From Marinobacter sp. X15-166B (GTDB lineage: Bacteria; Pseudomonadota; Gammaproteobacteria; Pseudomonadales; Oleiphilaceae): 64,000 bases of DNA. The notes below the pieces were generated by a model. The model made no database searches and was not told the origin of the DNA. It worked only from the letters and a program-made list of their open reading frames with translations. Location of the stretch: assembly GCF_001752365.1 (NCBI RefSeq), contig NZ_MEIY01000001.1, positions 530,069 to 594,068 on the forward strand, given 5' to 3'. A program made the position numbers and the translations under genes. Shown piece by piece: positions 1-8,315 of this stretch (positions are counted from its first letter, which is position 1; the number at the start of each line of letters is the position of its first letter).

Positions 1-1150
1 AATGAGTGCGGCTGGCCTGCGCCAGACCGCCCGGGTTGTCGGTGGCAATCAGATTGGCCAGCACTTCCGGCCCCTTGCCCGGGGTCTTGCCCCGCTCCAG
101 GGTCAGATAACGGCGCATGTCCACCACCGCGTCCACGTGTTCGATCATCATCGGGCACTCTTCCACGCAGGCCCGACAGGTGGTGCAGGACCACAGGGTC
201 TGGCTGTCCAGAATGCTGTCCACCATCGGCAGGCCAGGCGCACCGCTGCGGCAGCTGCCTTCCTGCCCCGGGTGGCCGTTACCGTGATAGCTGGATTCTT
301 CCTCGGCCGCCATGGCAATCACCATGTCCTGGATCAGCTTTTTCGGATTCAGTGGCTGGCCGGCGGCAAAAGCGGGACACTTGCTCTCGCAGCGGCCGCA
401 CTGCACGCAGGCGTCAAAGCTCAGTAACTGGTTCCATTTGAAGTCGGTGACCGATTCCACCCCCAGCTTGCCGGCGTCCAGGTCCAGCGCCTTGAGGCCG
501 GTATCGCGGCCACCACCAAAGCGTGCCGGCCGCCGATGAAACGCCAGGTGCAAGGCTCCGGCGAAGGCGTGTTTCATGGGCCCGCCCCAGGTCATCCCGA
601 GCACCATCTCCGCCAGCCCCCAGGCACAGACAACCAGCAACAGCATGGCCAGCAGACCGCTGCCGATGCCTTCGGGCAACACGCCGGCGGCGGGCAGGGT
701 GACGAGGAAGAAACCGACGGCAAAGGCCAGCAGACTTTTGGGCAGGCGCTGCCAGGGCCCCCGGGACAGCGCCGAATCAGGTAACTCAGCGGCCGCAAGC
801 CTGCGCCGTTTCCAGACGAAGGCCGCGCCGACGGCCATCAGCCCACTGGCAGCCAGCAGGGGCCAGGTCAGCCAGGCGGTGCGCAGCCCGAACCCGTGCA
901 CCAGCAGCACCAACACCAACGCCAGCACAAATCCACCGCCGGTGGCCACATGGGTGTTGGCCATATACCGGTCACGGGCGACCACATGGTGCAGATCAAC
1001 CAGATAACGCCTGGGCATGGCGGCCAGTCCCTGCCAGAGCGGCACCGGGCTGGGCTGGCCCTGCCGCCACATACGGATGCGCCGCACCGCTCCGGCCCCG
1101 GCCAGAGCAACCGCCAGAACGAACAGATAAGGGATCACAGGCTCAAACAT
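1..1150 (-). CDS. dgcB: DgcB-like Fe-S subunit of dimethylglycine demethylase (partial, 3' end off the window)
   Basis: The reading frame starts at an ATG whose complement is at 1148-1150, preceded by a good GGAGG 8 bases upstream, and stays open to the left edge (383 codons visible). The N-terminal ~200 residues carry several hydrophobic segments (about 5-20, 73-90, 95-112, 140-185). Two ferredoxin-like cysteine clusters follow: CVQCGRCESKCP at about residues 248-259 and CTTCRACVEECP at about 322-333. This layout (membrane part, two 4Fe-4S motifs, then a heterodisulfide-reductase-like tail) is that of DgcB, which in Pseudomonas passes electrons from DgcA toward the quinone pool. It lies 44 bases after dgcA, so the two are probably co-transcribed. 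The C-terminal cysteine-rich half is not visible. Confidence 0.85.
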   Translation of the reverse strand, partial: MFEPVIPYLFVLAVALAGAGAVRRIRMWRQGQPSPVPLWQGLAAMPRRYLVDLHHVVARDRYMANTHVATGGGFVLALVLVLLVHGFGLRTAWLTWPLLAASGLMAVGAAFVWKRRRLAAAELPDSALSRGPWQRLPKSLLAFAVGFFLVTLPAAGVLPEGIGSGLLAMLLLVVCAWGLAEMVLGMTWGGPMKHAFAGALHLAFHRRPARFGGGRDTGLKALDLDAGKLGVESVTDFKWNQLLSFDACVQCGRCESKCPAFAAGQPLNPKKLIQDMVIAMAAEEESSYHGNGHPGQEGSCRSGAPGLPMVDSILDSQTLWSCTTCRACVEECPMMIEHVDAVVDMRRYLTLERGKTPGKGPEVLANLIATDNPGGLAQASRTH

Positions 1151-1194
1151 AGGGCGTACCTCCTGGCGCCGGAGCGGGCTCCGGTGCCCTCAGC

Positions 1195-3255
1195 TCAAAA
1201 GTCCTTGCACAGGCGCAGGGCGTCGTAAATGGCCGCATAAATGTTGCGCTGGGAGACACAGTCGCCGATGCGGTACAGCAGGAAGCCCTCACCACGGTGA
1301 GACAGGCCCGGCTGGGGGGCAGCCGCATACAGGGCTTCGATATCAATCTGGCCCTGGTTGACGGAATCGGCCTTCAGTTCCCAATAGAGGCGCTCGTCCG
1401 GGCGTACTCCGTTCTCCACCACCACCTGATCCACCACCCGTTCCTCCTGCTGGCCGCTGTACTCGTTTTCGAGCACCGCCACCAGCTTGTCACCCTCCCG
1501 GTACACCCGGTGCAGGGCCGTGTCGGGTGTCATGATCACCTCACGCTCATACAGCGAGCGGTAATAACTGGGGAAAGTGGTCCCCCCCACCGCCACCCCC
1601 GGCTTGGTGTCGTCGGTGACCAGCTCCACCAGGCTGCCCCTGGCGGCCAGAAGGTCGGCCGTGGACATGCCGCTGAATTCGCAGATGGTGTCGTACACCA
1701 GTACATTCCTGCCCGCTTCGACCTTGCCCGAGAGTATGTCCCAACTGCTGACCACCAGGCCGTCTTCCGCCCCCCACTCCGGGACCTGCTCGATGAACGG
1801 GGTACCGCCCACCGCCAGAATTACCACATCCGGCGCCTCGGCCATGATGGTGGGCATGTCGGCGGGGGTGGTCAGGCGCACGTCCACCTTCAACCGCGCC
1901 AGCTCCAGCACGAACCAGCGGGTGATGCCGGCAATCTGGTCCCGCTGGGGCGCCTTGGCGGCCAGGGTGATCTGCCCCCCCAGGTCTGGCGCCTGCTCGA
2001 ACAGCACCACCTCGTGGCCCCGCTCGGCACAGACCCGGGCCGCCTCCATGCCGGCCGGCCCGCCCCCCACCACCACCACTTTGCGACGGGGTCCGGCGGT
2101 GGGCTCGATGACATGGGGCATAGTCGTTTCGCGGGCCATGGCCGCATTCTGAACGCAGAGCACATCCAGTCCCTGATACTGCCGGTCAATGCAGTAGTTG
2201 GCGCCCACACACTGGCGAATTTGATCGACCTGCCCCATTTTCACCTTGGCGATCAGGTGCGGATCGGCCATAAATGCCCGGGTCATGCCCACAAAGTCGA
2301 CGTAACCGCCTTCGATAATACGCTGTGCCTGGGTGGGGTCCTTGATATTCTGGGCATGGATCACCGGTACCGTCACCACCTCCTTGATCCCTGCCGCCAG
2401 GTGCAGGAACGGCTCGGGCGGGTAACTCATGTTGGGGATCGCATTGGCGAGCGTGGTGTGCGTATCGGCGCCAGAGCCGATCACGCCGAAGAAATCCACC
2501 AGCCCGGTGTTGTCGTAGTAGCTGGCGATCTGCTTCATGTCGTCATGATTGAGACCGTCCGCGTGGAACTCGTCGCCACATATGCGCATGCCCACGGCAA
2601 AGTCGGGTCCGACCTCGGCGCGCACCGCCTTGAGCACCTCCAGGCCAAAGCGCATGCGATTTTCGAAACTGCCGCCCCACTGATCGGTGCGTTTGTTGAC
2701 CCGCGGACTCCAGAACTGGTCGATCAGGTGCTGGTGCACCGCAGAAATTTCAACGCCATCCAGACCCGCTTCCTTGACCCGCCGGGCGGCCTGGGCAAAA
2801 TCGCCAATGATGCGCCGGATATCTTCCGGCTCGATCACCTTGCTGGTGGCGCGGTGTACCGGCTCGCGGATACCGCTTGGACTGAGCAGAGTGCTCCAGT
2901 TGTATCCGTCCCAGCGGGACCGGCGCCCCATGTGGGTGATCTGGATCATGATCTTGGCCCCATGTTTGTGCATGACCTGCGCCAGATCCTGCAGATAAGG
3001 GATGACCCGATCGGTGGTCAGGTTGACCGAGCTCCACCAGGCTTGAGGGCTGTCGATGGAGACCACGCTCGAACCGCCGCAGATGGCCAGACCCAGACCG
3101 CCCTTGGCCTTCTCTTCGTAATATTTAACGTAGCGCTCGGTGGGCATGCCGCCATCGGTGGCATGCACCTCCGCGTGGGCGGTGCTCACAACCCGATTGC
3201 GAATGGTGAGTTGATTGATGTTCATGGGTTGAAACAAGGCGTCGAATTGTCCCAT
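1195..3255 (-). CDS. dgcA: DgcA, dimethylglycine demethylase flavoprotein subunit
   Basis: 686 residues. Residues ~1-330 are an Old-Yellow-Enzyme/trimethylamine-dehydrogenase TIM barrel (STAHAEVHATDGG near the N-terminus, conserved HxxN-like region VEISAVHQHLIDQFWSP). A cysteine-containing linker around QCVGANYC probably binds the Fe-S cluster. Residues ~390-686 are a dinucleotide-binding domain beginning VVVVGGGPAGMEAARV. It is expected to oxidise dimethylglycine to sarcosine, releasing formaldehyde. The ATG has an AGAGGGA-type ribosome site. The order dipeptidase, DUF5943 protein, dgcA, dgcB matches the Pseudomonas aeruginosa betaine locus. Stachydrine- or TMA-type demethylases are the main alternatives; the neighbours and the N-terminus favour DgcA. 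Confidence 0.92.
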   Translation of the reverse strand: MGQFDALFQPMNINQLTIRNRVVSTAHAEVHATDGGMPTERYVKYYEEKAKGGLGLAICGGSSVVSIDSPQAWWSSVNLTTDRVIPYLQDLAQVMHKHGAKIMIQITHMGRRSRWDGYNWSTLLSPSGIREPVHRATSKVIEPEDIRRIIGDFAQAARRVKEAGLDGVEISAVHQHLIDQFWSPRVNKRTDQWGGSFENRMRFGLEVLKAVRAEVGPDFAVGMRICGDEFHADGLNHDDMKQIASYYDNTGLVDFFGVIGSGADTHTTLANAIPNMSYPPEPFLHLAAGIKEVVTVPVIHAQNIKDPTQAQRIIEGGYVDFVGMTRAFMADPHLIAKVKMGQVDQIRQCVGANYCIDRQYQGLDVLCVQNAAMARETTMPHVIEPTAGPRRKVVVVGGGPAGMEAARVCAERGHEVVLFEQAPDLGGQITLAAKAPQRDQIAGITRWFVLELARLKVDVRLTTPADMPTIMAEAPDVVILAVGGTPFIEQVPEWGAEDGLVVSSWDILSGKVEAGRNVLVYDTICEFSGMSTADLLAARGSLVELVTDDTKPGVAVGGTTFPSYYRSLYEREVIMTPDTALHRVYREGDKLVAVLENEYSGQQEERVVDQVVVENGVRPDERLYWELKADSVNQGQIDIEALYAAAPQPGLSHRGEGFLLYRIGDCVSQRNIYAAIYDALRLCKDF

Positions 3256-3354
3256 TGTGGATCCCTCTGCTGACTGCTCTGGCGGTCGCCAACCGACCCG
3301 CCGATTTCTGTTTCAGGTGCTGCCACCGAAAGTCGGTTTCCCGGCGTTGTCGCG

Positions 3355-3885
3355 TCAGACCGGGCTGACTTCAAATACGCCGTAATCACAGCCGGTCTGA
3401 GCGCCGCTCTGGATCTGACGGGCCACGGTGCGTACCGGCAGCCCCTGACTGTCGGCTATCTGGTCGAGCGCCCCGGCAAACCAGCCGGTGAACATGTAAT
3501 CCACCATGCGGTCGACCTTGCCGTAGTGGTAGACGAAAGCCGAATGATCCAGCCGCACCCTGGCAATGCCCGCCGCGATGTCCAGCTTTTCGATGGTGAA
3601 CAACCCCCAGCCACGCTGGGACAGGCGCTTCATGTAGTGCGCAAACACGGCGTCACCGCTGATGCCGTGGCACTCAGCCTCTTGGGCGCACCAGTACCAG
3701 GCAGACTTGTAACCGGCCCGGTAGAGGATCTCGGCGTAGCGCTCCGCGCCCAGTTCCGCTTCGATGGCCATGTGGTTATTGACGAAAAAGTGGCGCGGCA
3801 CGTACAGCATGGGCAGCGCGTCGGTGGTCCAGATGCCGGTTTCGGCGTTCACTTCAATGGGTAATTCCGGGGCGTGTACCGACAT
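3355..3885 (-). CDS. DUF5943 / 4-vinyl-reductase-domain protein of the betaine cluster
   Basis: 176 residues from the ATG at 3885, chosen over an upstream ATG at 3909 because GAGGAG sits 7 bases before it. The sequence is soluble and resembles the V4R (4-vinyl reductase-like) small-molecule-binding fold: a central ALYRAG-like helix (EILYRAGYKSAWYW) and a C-terminal CDYGVFEV strand with cysteine. The family is found beside dgcA in Pseudomonas (the PA5397 position), but its biochemical role is not established. It follows the dipeptidase gene by 30 bases and precedes dgcA by about 100 bases, so a role in dimethylglycine or carnitine-related metabolism is inferred only from context. Confidence 0.75.
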   Translation of the reverse strand: MSVHAPELPIEVNAETGIWTTDALPMLYVPRHFFVNNHMAIEAELGAERYAEILYRAGYKSAWYWCAQEAECHGISGDAVFAHYMKRLSQRGWGLFTIEKLDIAAGIARVRLDHSAFVYHYGKVDRMVDYMFTGWFAGALDQIADSQGLPVRTVARQIQSGAQTGCDYGVFEVSPV

Positions 3886-3915
3886 AGCGATTCTCCTCGA
3901 CTTTCTCATTAAGGC

Positions 3916-4896
3916 TCAGGCGCCCCACACGTCGTGCAAGACGCGCAGCCAGTTGCCACCCATCACTTTTTCCACCTGACGCGGTGAGAAGCCGTGGCGC
4001 AGCAAGGCCGCGGTCAGATTGGGGAACTCCCCGATGGTGCGGATACCCTCGGGGTTGACGATCTCGCCAAACCGGGTGAGTTGCCGGGCGTAGCCCTTGT
4101 CGTGGGTCAGCCACTCGAAAAAGCTCTGGTCGTGCCCCTGGGTGAAGTCGGTCCCGATACCGATGGCGTCTTCGCCCACCAGATCCATCACATAGGCGAT
4201 GGCCTCCACGTAGTCGTCGATGGTGGAGTTGATGCCATTCTTGAGAAACGGCGCGAACATGGTCACACCGACAAACCCGCCGTGGTCGGCGATGAACCGC
4301 AGGTCTTCGTCGGACTTGTTGCGCGGATGGTCCTTCAGCCCCGCCGGCAGGCAGTGGGAGTAGCACACGGGCTTGGTGGATTCGAGGATCACTTCTCTGG
4401 AGGTCTGCGCCCCCACGTGCGAAAGGTCGCACATGATGCCGACCCGGTTCATCTCGGCCACCACCTCCCGGCCAAACCCCGACAAACCGCCGTCACGCTC
4501 GTAACAGCCGGTGCCGATCAGGTTCTGGGTGTTGTAGGCCATCTGTACAATGCCCACACCCAGCTGCTTGAACACCTCCACATACCCCAGCTGGTCCTCG
4601 AAGGCCTGGGCATTCTGGAACCCGAGAATCACGCCGGTGCGCCCCTCCTCCTTGGCCTTGCGGATGTCGTCGGTGGTGCGCACCGGGCGGATCAGATCGG
4701 CGTGCTCCTGGAAGTAGCGGTTAAAAGCGGCGATATTGTTGACCGTGTCCTGGAACCCCTCCCACACCGACACGGTACAATTGGCCGCAGTGAGTCCGCC
4801 ACGGCGCATGTCCTCAAACAGTTCCCGCCCCCAGCTGGCAATGATCAGACCGTCGATCACGACCGCGTGTTGATGTAATTCAGCTGCGTTTTGCAT
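3916..4896 (-). CDS. Membrane dipeptidase (peptidase family M19, renal-dipeptidase-like)
   Basis: 326 residues from the ATG at 4896, which has AAGGA upstream; the 17 codons before it in frame have no ribosome site. It shows the M19 amidohydrolase pattern: HAVVIDGLI near the N-terminus, MCDLSHVG with a metal ligand in the middle, KPVCYSHC, and GTDF near residue 240. It probably hydrolyses a dipeptide or a related amide. Its place as first gene of the DUF5943-dgcA-dgcB set is conserved in Pseudomonas, where a link to betaine metabolism is assumed but the substrate is unknown. No signal peptide is visible, so it is probably cytoplasmic. Confidence 0.88.
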   Translation of the reverse strand: MQNAAELHQHAVVIDGLIIASWGRELFEDMRRGGLTAANCTVSVWEGFQDTVNNIAAFNRYFQEHADLIRPVRTTDDIRKAKEEGRTGVILGFQNAQAFEDQLGYVEVFKQLGVGIVQMAYNTQNLIGTGCYERDGGLSGFGREVVAEMNRVGIMCDLSHVGAQTSREVILESTKPVCYSHCLPAGLKDHPRNKSDEDLRFIADHGGFVGVTMFAPFLKNGINSTIDDYVEAIAYVMDLVGEDAIGIGTDFTQGHDQSFFEWLTHDKGYARQLTRFGEIVNPEGIRTIGEFPNLTAALLRHGFSPRQVEKVMGGNWLRVLHDVWGA

Positions 4897-5071
4897 GACC
4901 AGTCTTTCCTTGAACAAGTGTGGCTGGTGGCGTGAAAACCACCGCATTCAAGGCCAGTCTAGCCCGTGGCCAGGCGCACTCGCTGGCTGAAAACGACGAC
5001 CACATAACCAAAACCGTCACGCCGGCAGAACAGCCGCCGGGTCCGCGGTCTGCCGGCCGGTGGTCGCAGCC

Positions 5072-5100
5072 ACAAAAAAAAAGGCTCCTTGCGGAGCCTT
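5072..5100 (-). terminator. Rho-independent terminator after gbdR
   Basis: A perfect 8-base-pair stem (AAGGCTCC / GGAGCCTT, loop of four) is followed on the minus strand by a run of about nine T. It lies just past the gbdR stop and separates gbdR from the dipeptidase operon. Confidence 0.9.
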
Positions 5101-5117
5101 GCAGGTTGCAGGACGGG

Positions 5118-6164
5118 TTACAGGGGCACGGAGGCGAAGGTGGGCTCACATTTCGCCGAATCCAGTTGCATGTACATACCCGGAGTCAGAGGCACCGGAC
5201 GTGCCGGCGGCGCTGCGGCGCGCCCCCAACGGTCGTCCCGCGGCGGTACACCAAAATGCTCCCGGTAGCACTTGCTGAAATGGGGGGTGGATACAAAACC
5301 GCACGCCGTGGCGATGTCGATGATGGAGAAGGATGTCTGGCGCAACAACTGCCGCGCCCGGTTCAGCCGCAGGTTGAGGTAATAGCGGGAGGGGGAACAT
5401 TTTACGTGGCGCTGAAACAACCGCTCAACCTGGCGCCGGGACAGTCCCACGTAATAGGCCAGCTCGTCCAGCGTGATCGGTTCTTCCAGATTGGCCTCCA
5501 TCAACGCAACCACCTTTTCCAGTTTGGGCTGGGTTGTGCCCACCATGTGCCGCAGTGGAATCCGTTGTTCTTCCTGCCCCTCGCGAATCCGTTCGCACAG
5601 GAACATGTCGCAGATGGCCGCACTCAACGCCCGGGAATGTTCCATTTCAATCAGGTGCAGCATCATGTCCATGGGCACGGTACCACCGCTGCAGGTCAGA
5701 CGATCCCGGTCGATGCAATAGAGGGCGCTGCTGGTTTCCAGCCGGGGGAAGGCTTCCTTGAACGACGCCATGTATTCCCAGTGCAGGGTACAGCGATATC
5801 CCGCCAGCACACCCGCGTCCGCCAGCAGATAGGCACCGGTGCAGATTGCGCCCAGTTTGATCCCCCGCCTGGCCTGTAATTGCAACCAGACACGCAGGCT
5901 GCGGCTGCGGGCATTGACCACCCCGACCCCGCCGCAGAGGATAACCATGTCGAGCGGTCCGCAGTCGTCAATGCTGTGGTCGGGGGTCACCAGCATTCGG
6001 TCGCTGGCGCGCACCGGCGCCCCGGTTTCCGTCAGCATGACCCATTCATAGAGCGGCTGGCCCGACAACTGATTGGCCATGCGCAACGGTCCAATGGCGG
6101 CAGCCAGAGATATCATGGTGAAATTATTCACCAGCATAAAACCGACACGCTGTGGTTGACTCAT
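5118..6164 (-). CDS. gbdR: GbdR-like AraC-family regulator of betaine/dimethylglycine catabolism
   Basis: 348 residues from the ATG at 6164 (GGGAG upstream). Residues ~1-190 are a DJ-1/PfpI-like glutamine-amidotransferase-type sensor domain (FMLVNNFTMISLAAAIGPLRMA, GAICTGAYLLADAG). Residues ~215-320 hold two AraC helix-turn-helix units (LDELAYYVGLSRRQVERLF and IIDIATACGFVSTPHFSKCY). This is the GbdR/CdhR group; close resemblance in MEANLEEP and the C-terminal HTH plus the location between dgc and gbc genes favours GbdR, which activates the betaine and dimethylglycine genes when those compounds are present. It is divergent from gbcB and convergent with nothing, ending in a strong terminator. 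Confidence 0.88.
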   Translation of the reverse strand: MSQPQRVGFMLVNNFTMISLAAAIGPLRMANQLSGQPLYEWVMLTETGAPVRASDRMLVTPDHSIDDCGPLDMVILCGGVGVVNARSRSLRVWLQLQARRGIKLGAICTGAYLLADAGVLAGYRCTLHWEYMASFKEAFPRLETSSALYCIDRDRLTCSGGTVPMDMMLHLIEMEHSRALSAAICDMFLCERIREGQEEQRIPLRHMVGTTQPKLEKVVALMEANLEEPITLDELAYYVGLSRRQVERLFQRHVKCSPSRYYLNLRLNRARQLLRQTSFSIIDIATACGFVSTPHFSKCYREHFGVPPRDDRWGRAAAPPARPVPLTPGMYMQLDSAKCEPTFASVPL

Positions 6165-6541
6165 GGCGCTTGCTCCCGGGTCTATTCGACCGCGTTTCAT
6201 TTATTGTTGTTATGGCATCAACGCTGGAACGACAACTGTGCATTTAACATCCGGATCTCGTCATCAATGAAACATATACCATAATCCGGATTACGCAAAT
6301 CGAAGCGGGGCGCCCTGGCTGCCATTGTTATCAGCCCTGCTCCCTTACGGTTGTCTGAAAACGACCCGCCAATGGCTCATTTCCGACCTTATGGCGTCCC
6401 CTCTCGGCAACGAACACCGGCGTGCGTGGTAAAACGGGGCGGACAGACAACTGCATGTCGCTTTTGAGCAACCAGCCCCAGCCAAAGTGCACAAAAATGC
6501 CAGCATAAGAACAATCGGGCGCAGCGAGGCAGAGGTCAGCG
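6165..6541. promoter_or_regulatory. Intergenic region between divergent gbdR and gbcB
   Basis: 377 bases without a gene. It must hold the promoters for gbdR (minus) and gbcB (plus). I see a perfect 12-base palindrome TAATCCGGATTA at 6282-6293 in an A+T-rich stretch, a plausible operator core, but I cannot assign a GbdR site with confidence. There is no gbcA gene here. Confidence 0.45.
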
Positions 6542-7648
6542 ATGAATCAGGATTTCATTTCACCCATCAACACCCAGACCTGGAGCCATGGGCGCCACCC
6601 GGTACGCTGCGTCCGGGTCATTCAGGAGACCTGGGACGTGCGGACCTTCTGCTTTATGGCGGAAAGCCCGCTGCTGTTCTTCTTCAAACCCGGCCAGTTT
6701 GTCACCCTGGAACTGGAAATTGCCGGGCAGACGGTGATGCGCAGTTACACCATCGCTTCCTCTCCTTCGGTGCCCTACAGCTTTTCCATCACCGTTAAAC
6801 GGGAACCGGGCGGCCAGGTGTCCAACTGGCTGCACGACACCCTCAACGAGGGGGATGCGCTGGCGGTGCACGGCCCGGTCGGCGACTTCAACTGCATCGA
6901 CTTCCCCAGTGACAAGGTGTTACTGCTCTCTGGCGGCGTCGGCATTACCCCGGTGATGTCCATGGCGCGCTGGTGGTTCGATACCAATGCCGACGTGGAC
7001 ATTCATTTCATCCACAGCGCTCGTACCCCCAAGGATCTGATCTTTTACCGGGAGCTGCAGCACATGGATTCGCGGCTGAAAAACATCCATTTGAGCCTGA
7101 TTTGCGAGCGCCTCGACATTGGCGAGACCTGGAGTGGCTTTAAGGGGTATCTGAACGCTTCCATGCTCGCGCTCATTGCCCCGGACTTTCTCGACCGGGA
7201 GGTGTTTTGCTGTGGCCCCACGCCTTATATGCAAGCGGTACGCACCCTGCTGCGAGACAGCGGATTTCCGATGGAGCGCTATCACGAGGAAAGCTTCAGT
7301 GCCACCCCGGTCGAGGTGGCCGAAAACGTTGAAGAACACGCCCGCGAAGCGGTGGAACTGGCGGAAGAGCTGGAGCGCACCGAAGATCGCTTGACGGTGT
7401 CCTTCCAGAGCAGCGACCTGCAGGTGGAGATTCTGCCCACCGAAACCCTGCACAGCGCTGCGGCCCAAGTGGGGCTGCATATCCCCAAAGCCTGCGGCAT
7501 GGGCATCTGCGGCACCTGCAAGGTGCTGGTGGTCAAAGGCGAGGTCAGCATGGATCACAACGGTGGCATCACCGAAGAGGACATCGCCGACGGTTATGTA
7601 CTGAGCTGTTGCAGCCTGCCCATGGGCGATGTGGAAATAGCGTTTTGA
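6542..7648 (+). CDS. gbcB: GbcB, reductase component of glycine betaine demethylase
   Basis: 368 residues. An FAD-binding ferredoxin-reductase barrel comes first (RSYTIASSP at about 80), then an NAD-binding domain (LLLSGGVGITPVMSM at about 125 and FCCGPTPYM at about 223), an acidic helical linker (~260-280), and a C-terminal plant-type 2Fe-2S ferredoxin with CGMGICGTCKV and a final cysteine pair LSCCSLP. This order is that of GbcB, which passes electrons from NADH to the Rieske oxygenase GbcA that removes a methyl group from glycine betaine, giving dimethylglycine and formaldehyde. GbcA is absent from the window. The nearby gbdR and dgc genes support the call over other hybrid-cluster-type reductases. 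It ends at a stem-loop. Confidence 0.88.
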   Translation: MNQDFISPINTQTWSHGRHPVRCVRVIQETWDVRTFCFMAESPLLFFFKPGQFVTLELEIAGQTVMRSYTIASSPSVPYSFSITVKREPGGQVSNWLHDTLNEGDALAVHGPVGDFNCIDFPSDKVLLLSGGVGITPVMSMARWWFDTNADVDIHFIHSARTPKDLIFYRELQHMDSRLKNIHLSLICERLDIGETWSGFKGYLNASMLALIAPDFLDREVFCCGPTPYMQAVRTLLRDSGFPMERYHEESFSATPVEVAENVEEHAREAVELAEELERTEDRLTVSFQSSDLQVEILPTETLHSAAAQVGLHIPKACGMGICGTCKVLVVKGEVSMDHNGGITEEDIADGYVLSCCSLPMGDVEIAF

Positions 7649-7663
7649 CCCGAACAGCCCCCA

Positions 7664-7697
7664 ACGCCTGCCCCACCGTCTCGTGGCGGGCAGGCGT
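7664..7697. terminator. Stem-loop between convergent gbcB and the fdhA remnant
   Basis: Ten-base arms ACGCCTGCCC / GGGCAGGCGT with an inner CCAC/GTGG pairing, lying between two converging genes. No clear T-run follows, so it may act as a weak bidirectional terminator. Confidence 0.55.
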
Positions 7698-7714
7698 CAC
7701 GCTCCCCCCGCTCG

Positions 7715-8132
7715 TCAGGCGGGAATCATGCCATGGGGGTCCATGACAAATTTCTTGGCCACTCCGCCGTCAAATTCGGCGTAGCCCTCGGCGGCCTGAT
7801 CCAGCCGGATTACCTGCACGTTCACTGCTTCCGCAATGTTCACCCGGTCAAACAGGATTGCCTGCATCAGCTGGCGGTGGTACCTCATCACCGGACACTG
7901 CCCGGTATGGAATGAATGGGACTTGGCCCAGCACCAGACCGGCCTCGGCGGTGGTCCGCCCGCGTACCATGTGCTGGTCACTGCCGCAGATGTTGGTCGC
8001 GACCACCTTGAGGATCACCCCGTGGTGACAGGCGCGATGGCCAAGGGACAGCTCCGGAAAAGAAATGGGTTGCACCTCGACGGTGCCCGGGCCGGTGTAG
8101 ACAACGCCTCTGTTTCCATTTATTGCACTCAT
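7715..8132 (-). pseudogene. fdhA: Remnant of glutathione-independent formaldehyde dehydrogenase fdhA (large internal deletion)
   Basis: The 5' part (ATG at 8132, AAGAGGA upstream) encodes the N-terminus of FdhA: GNRGVVYTGPGTVEVQ and TNICGSDQHMVRGRTT, up to about residue 66. The 3' part, in a different frame, encodes the FdhA C-terminus: WAKSHSFHTG, MRYHRQLMQAI and KKFVMDPHG. The complete family protein is about 400 residues, so about 250 central codons, with the catalytic zinc and NAD-binding domain, are missing and the join is out of frame. The join lies at 7924-7932 (TGGCCCAGC), a sequence both parent positions could share. The intact enzyme would remove the formaldehyde made by Gbc and Dgc, so a functional copy is presumably elsewhere. 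Confidence 0.9.
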
Positions 8133-8315
8133 AATCAGCATCCTCTTGCTTGTCGGAAGTCAGCGCCGCCACGGGTAATGCACCCACCCGCCACGGCAAC
8201 CGCCAGTTAACAAGCAACGCCACCAGGCCACGCTGCTGATTAAGACATGCACGTGTCAAAACGAGACATCCCATTGGCATCGACAGCATCAAACAGACAG
8301 TGATTCGTAGATGGC

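Noticed and set aside
1297-3273. 658-codon plus-strand open frame opposite dgcA
   Set aside because: It is antisense to a clear dgcA; GC-rich codon bias keeps the opposite frame open, and the product has no recognisable domain.
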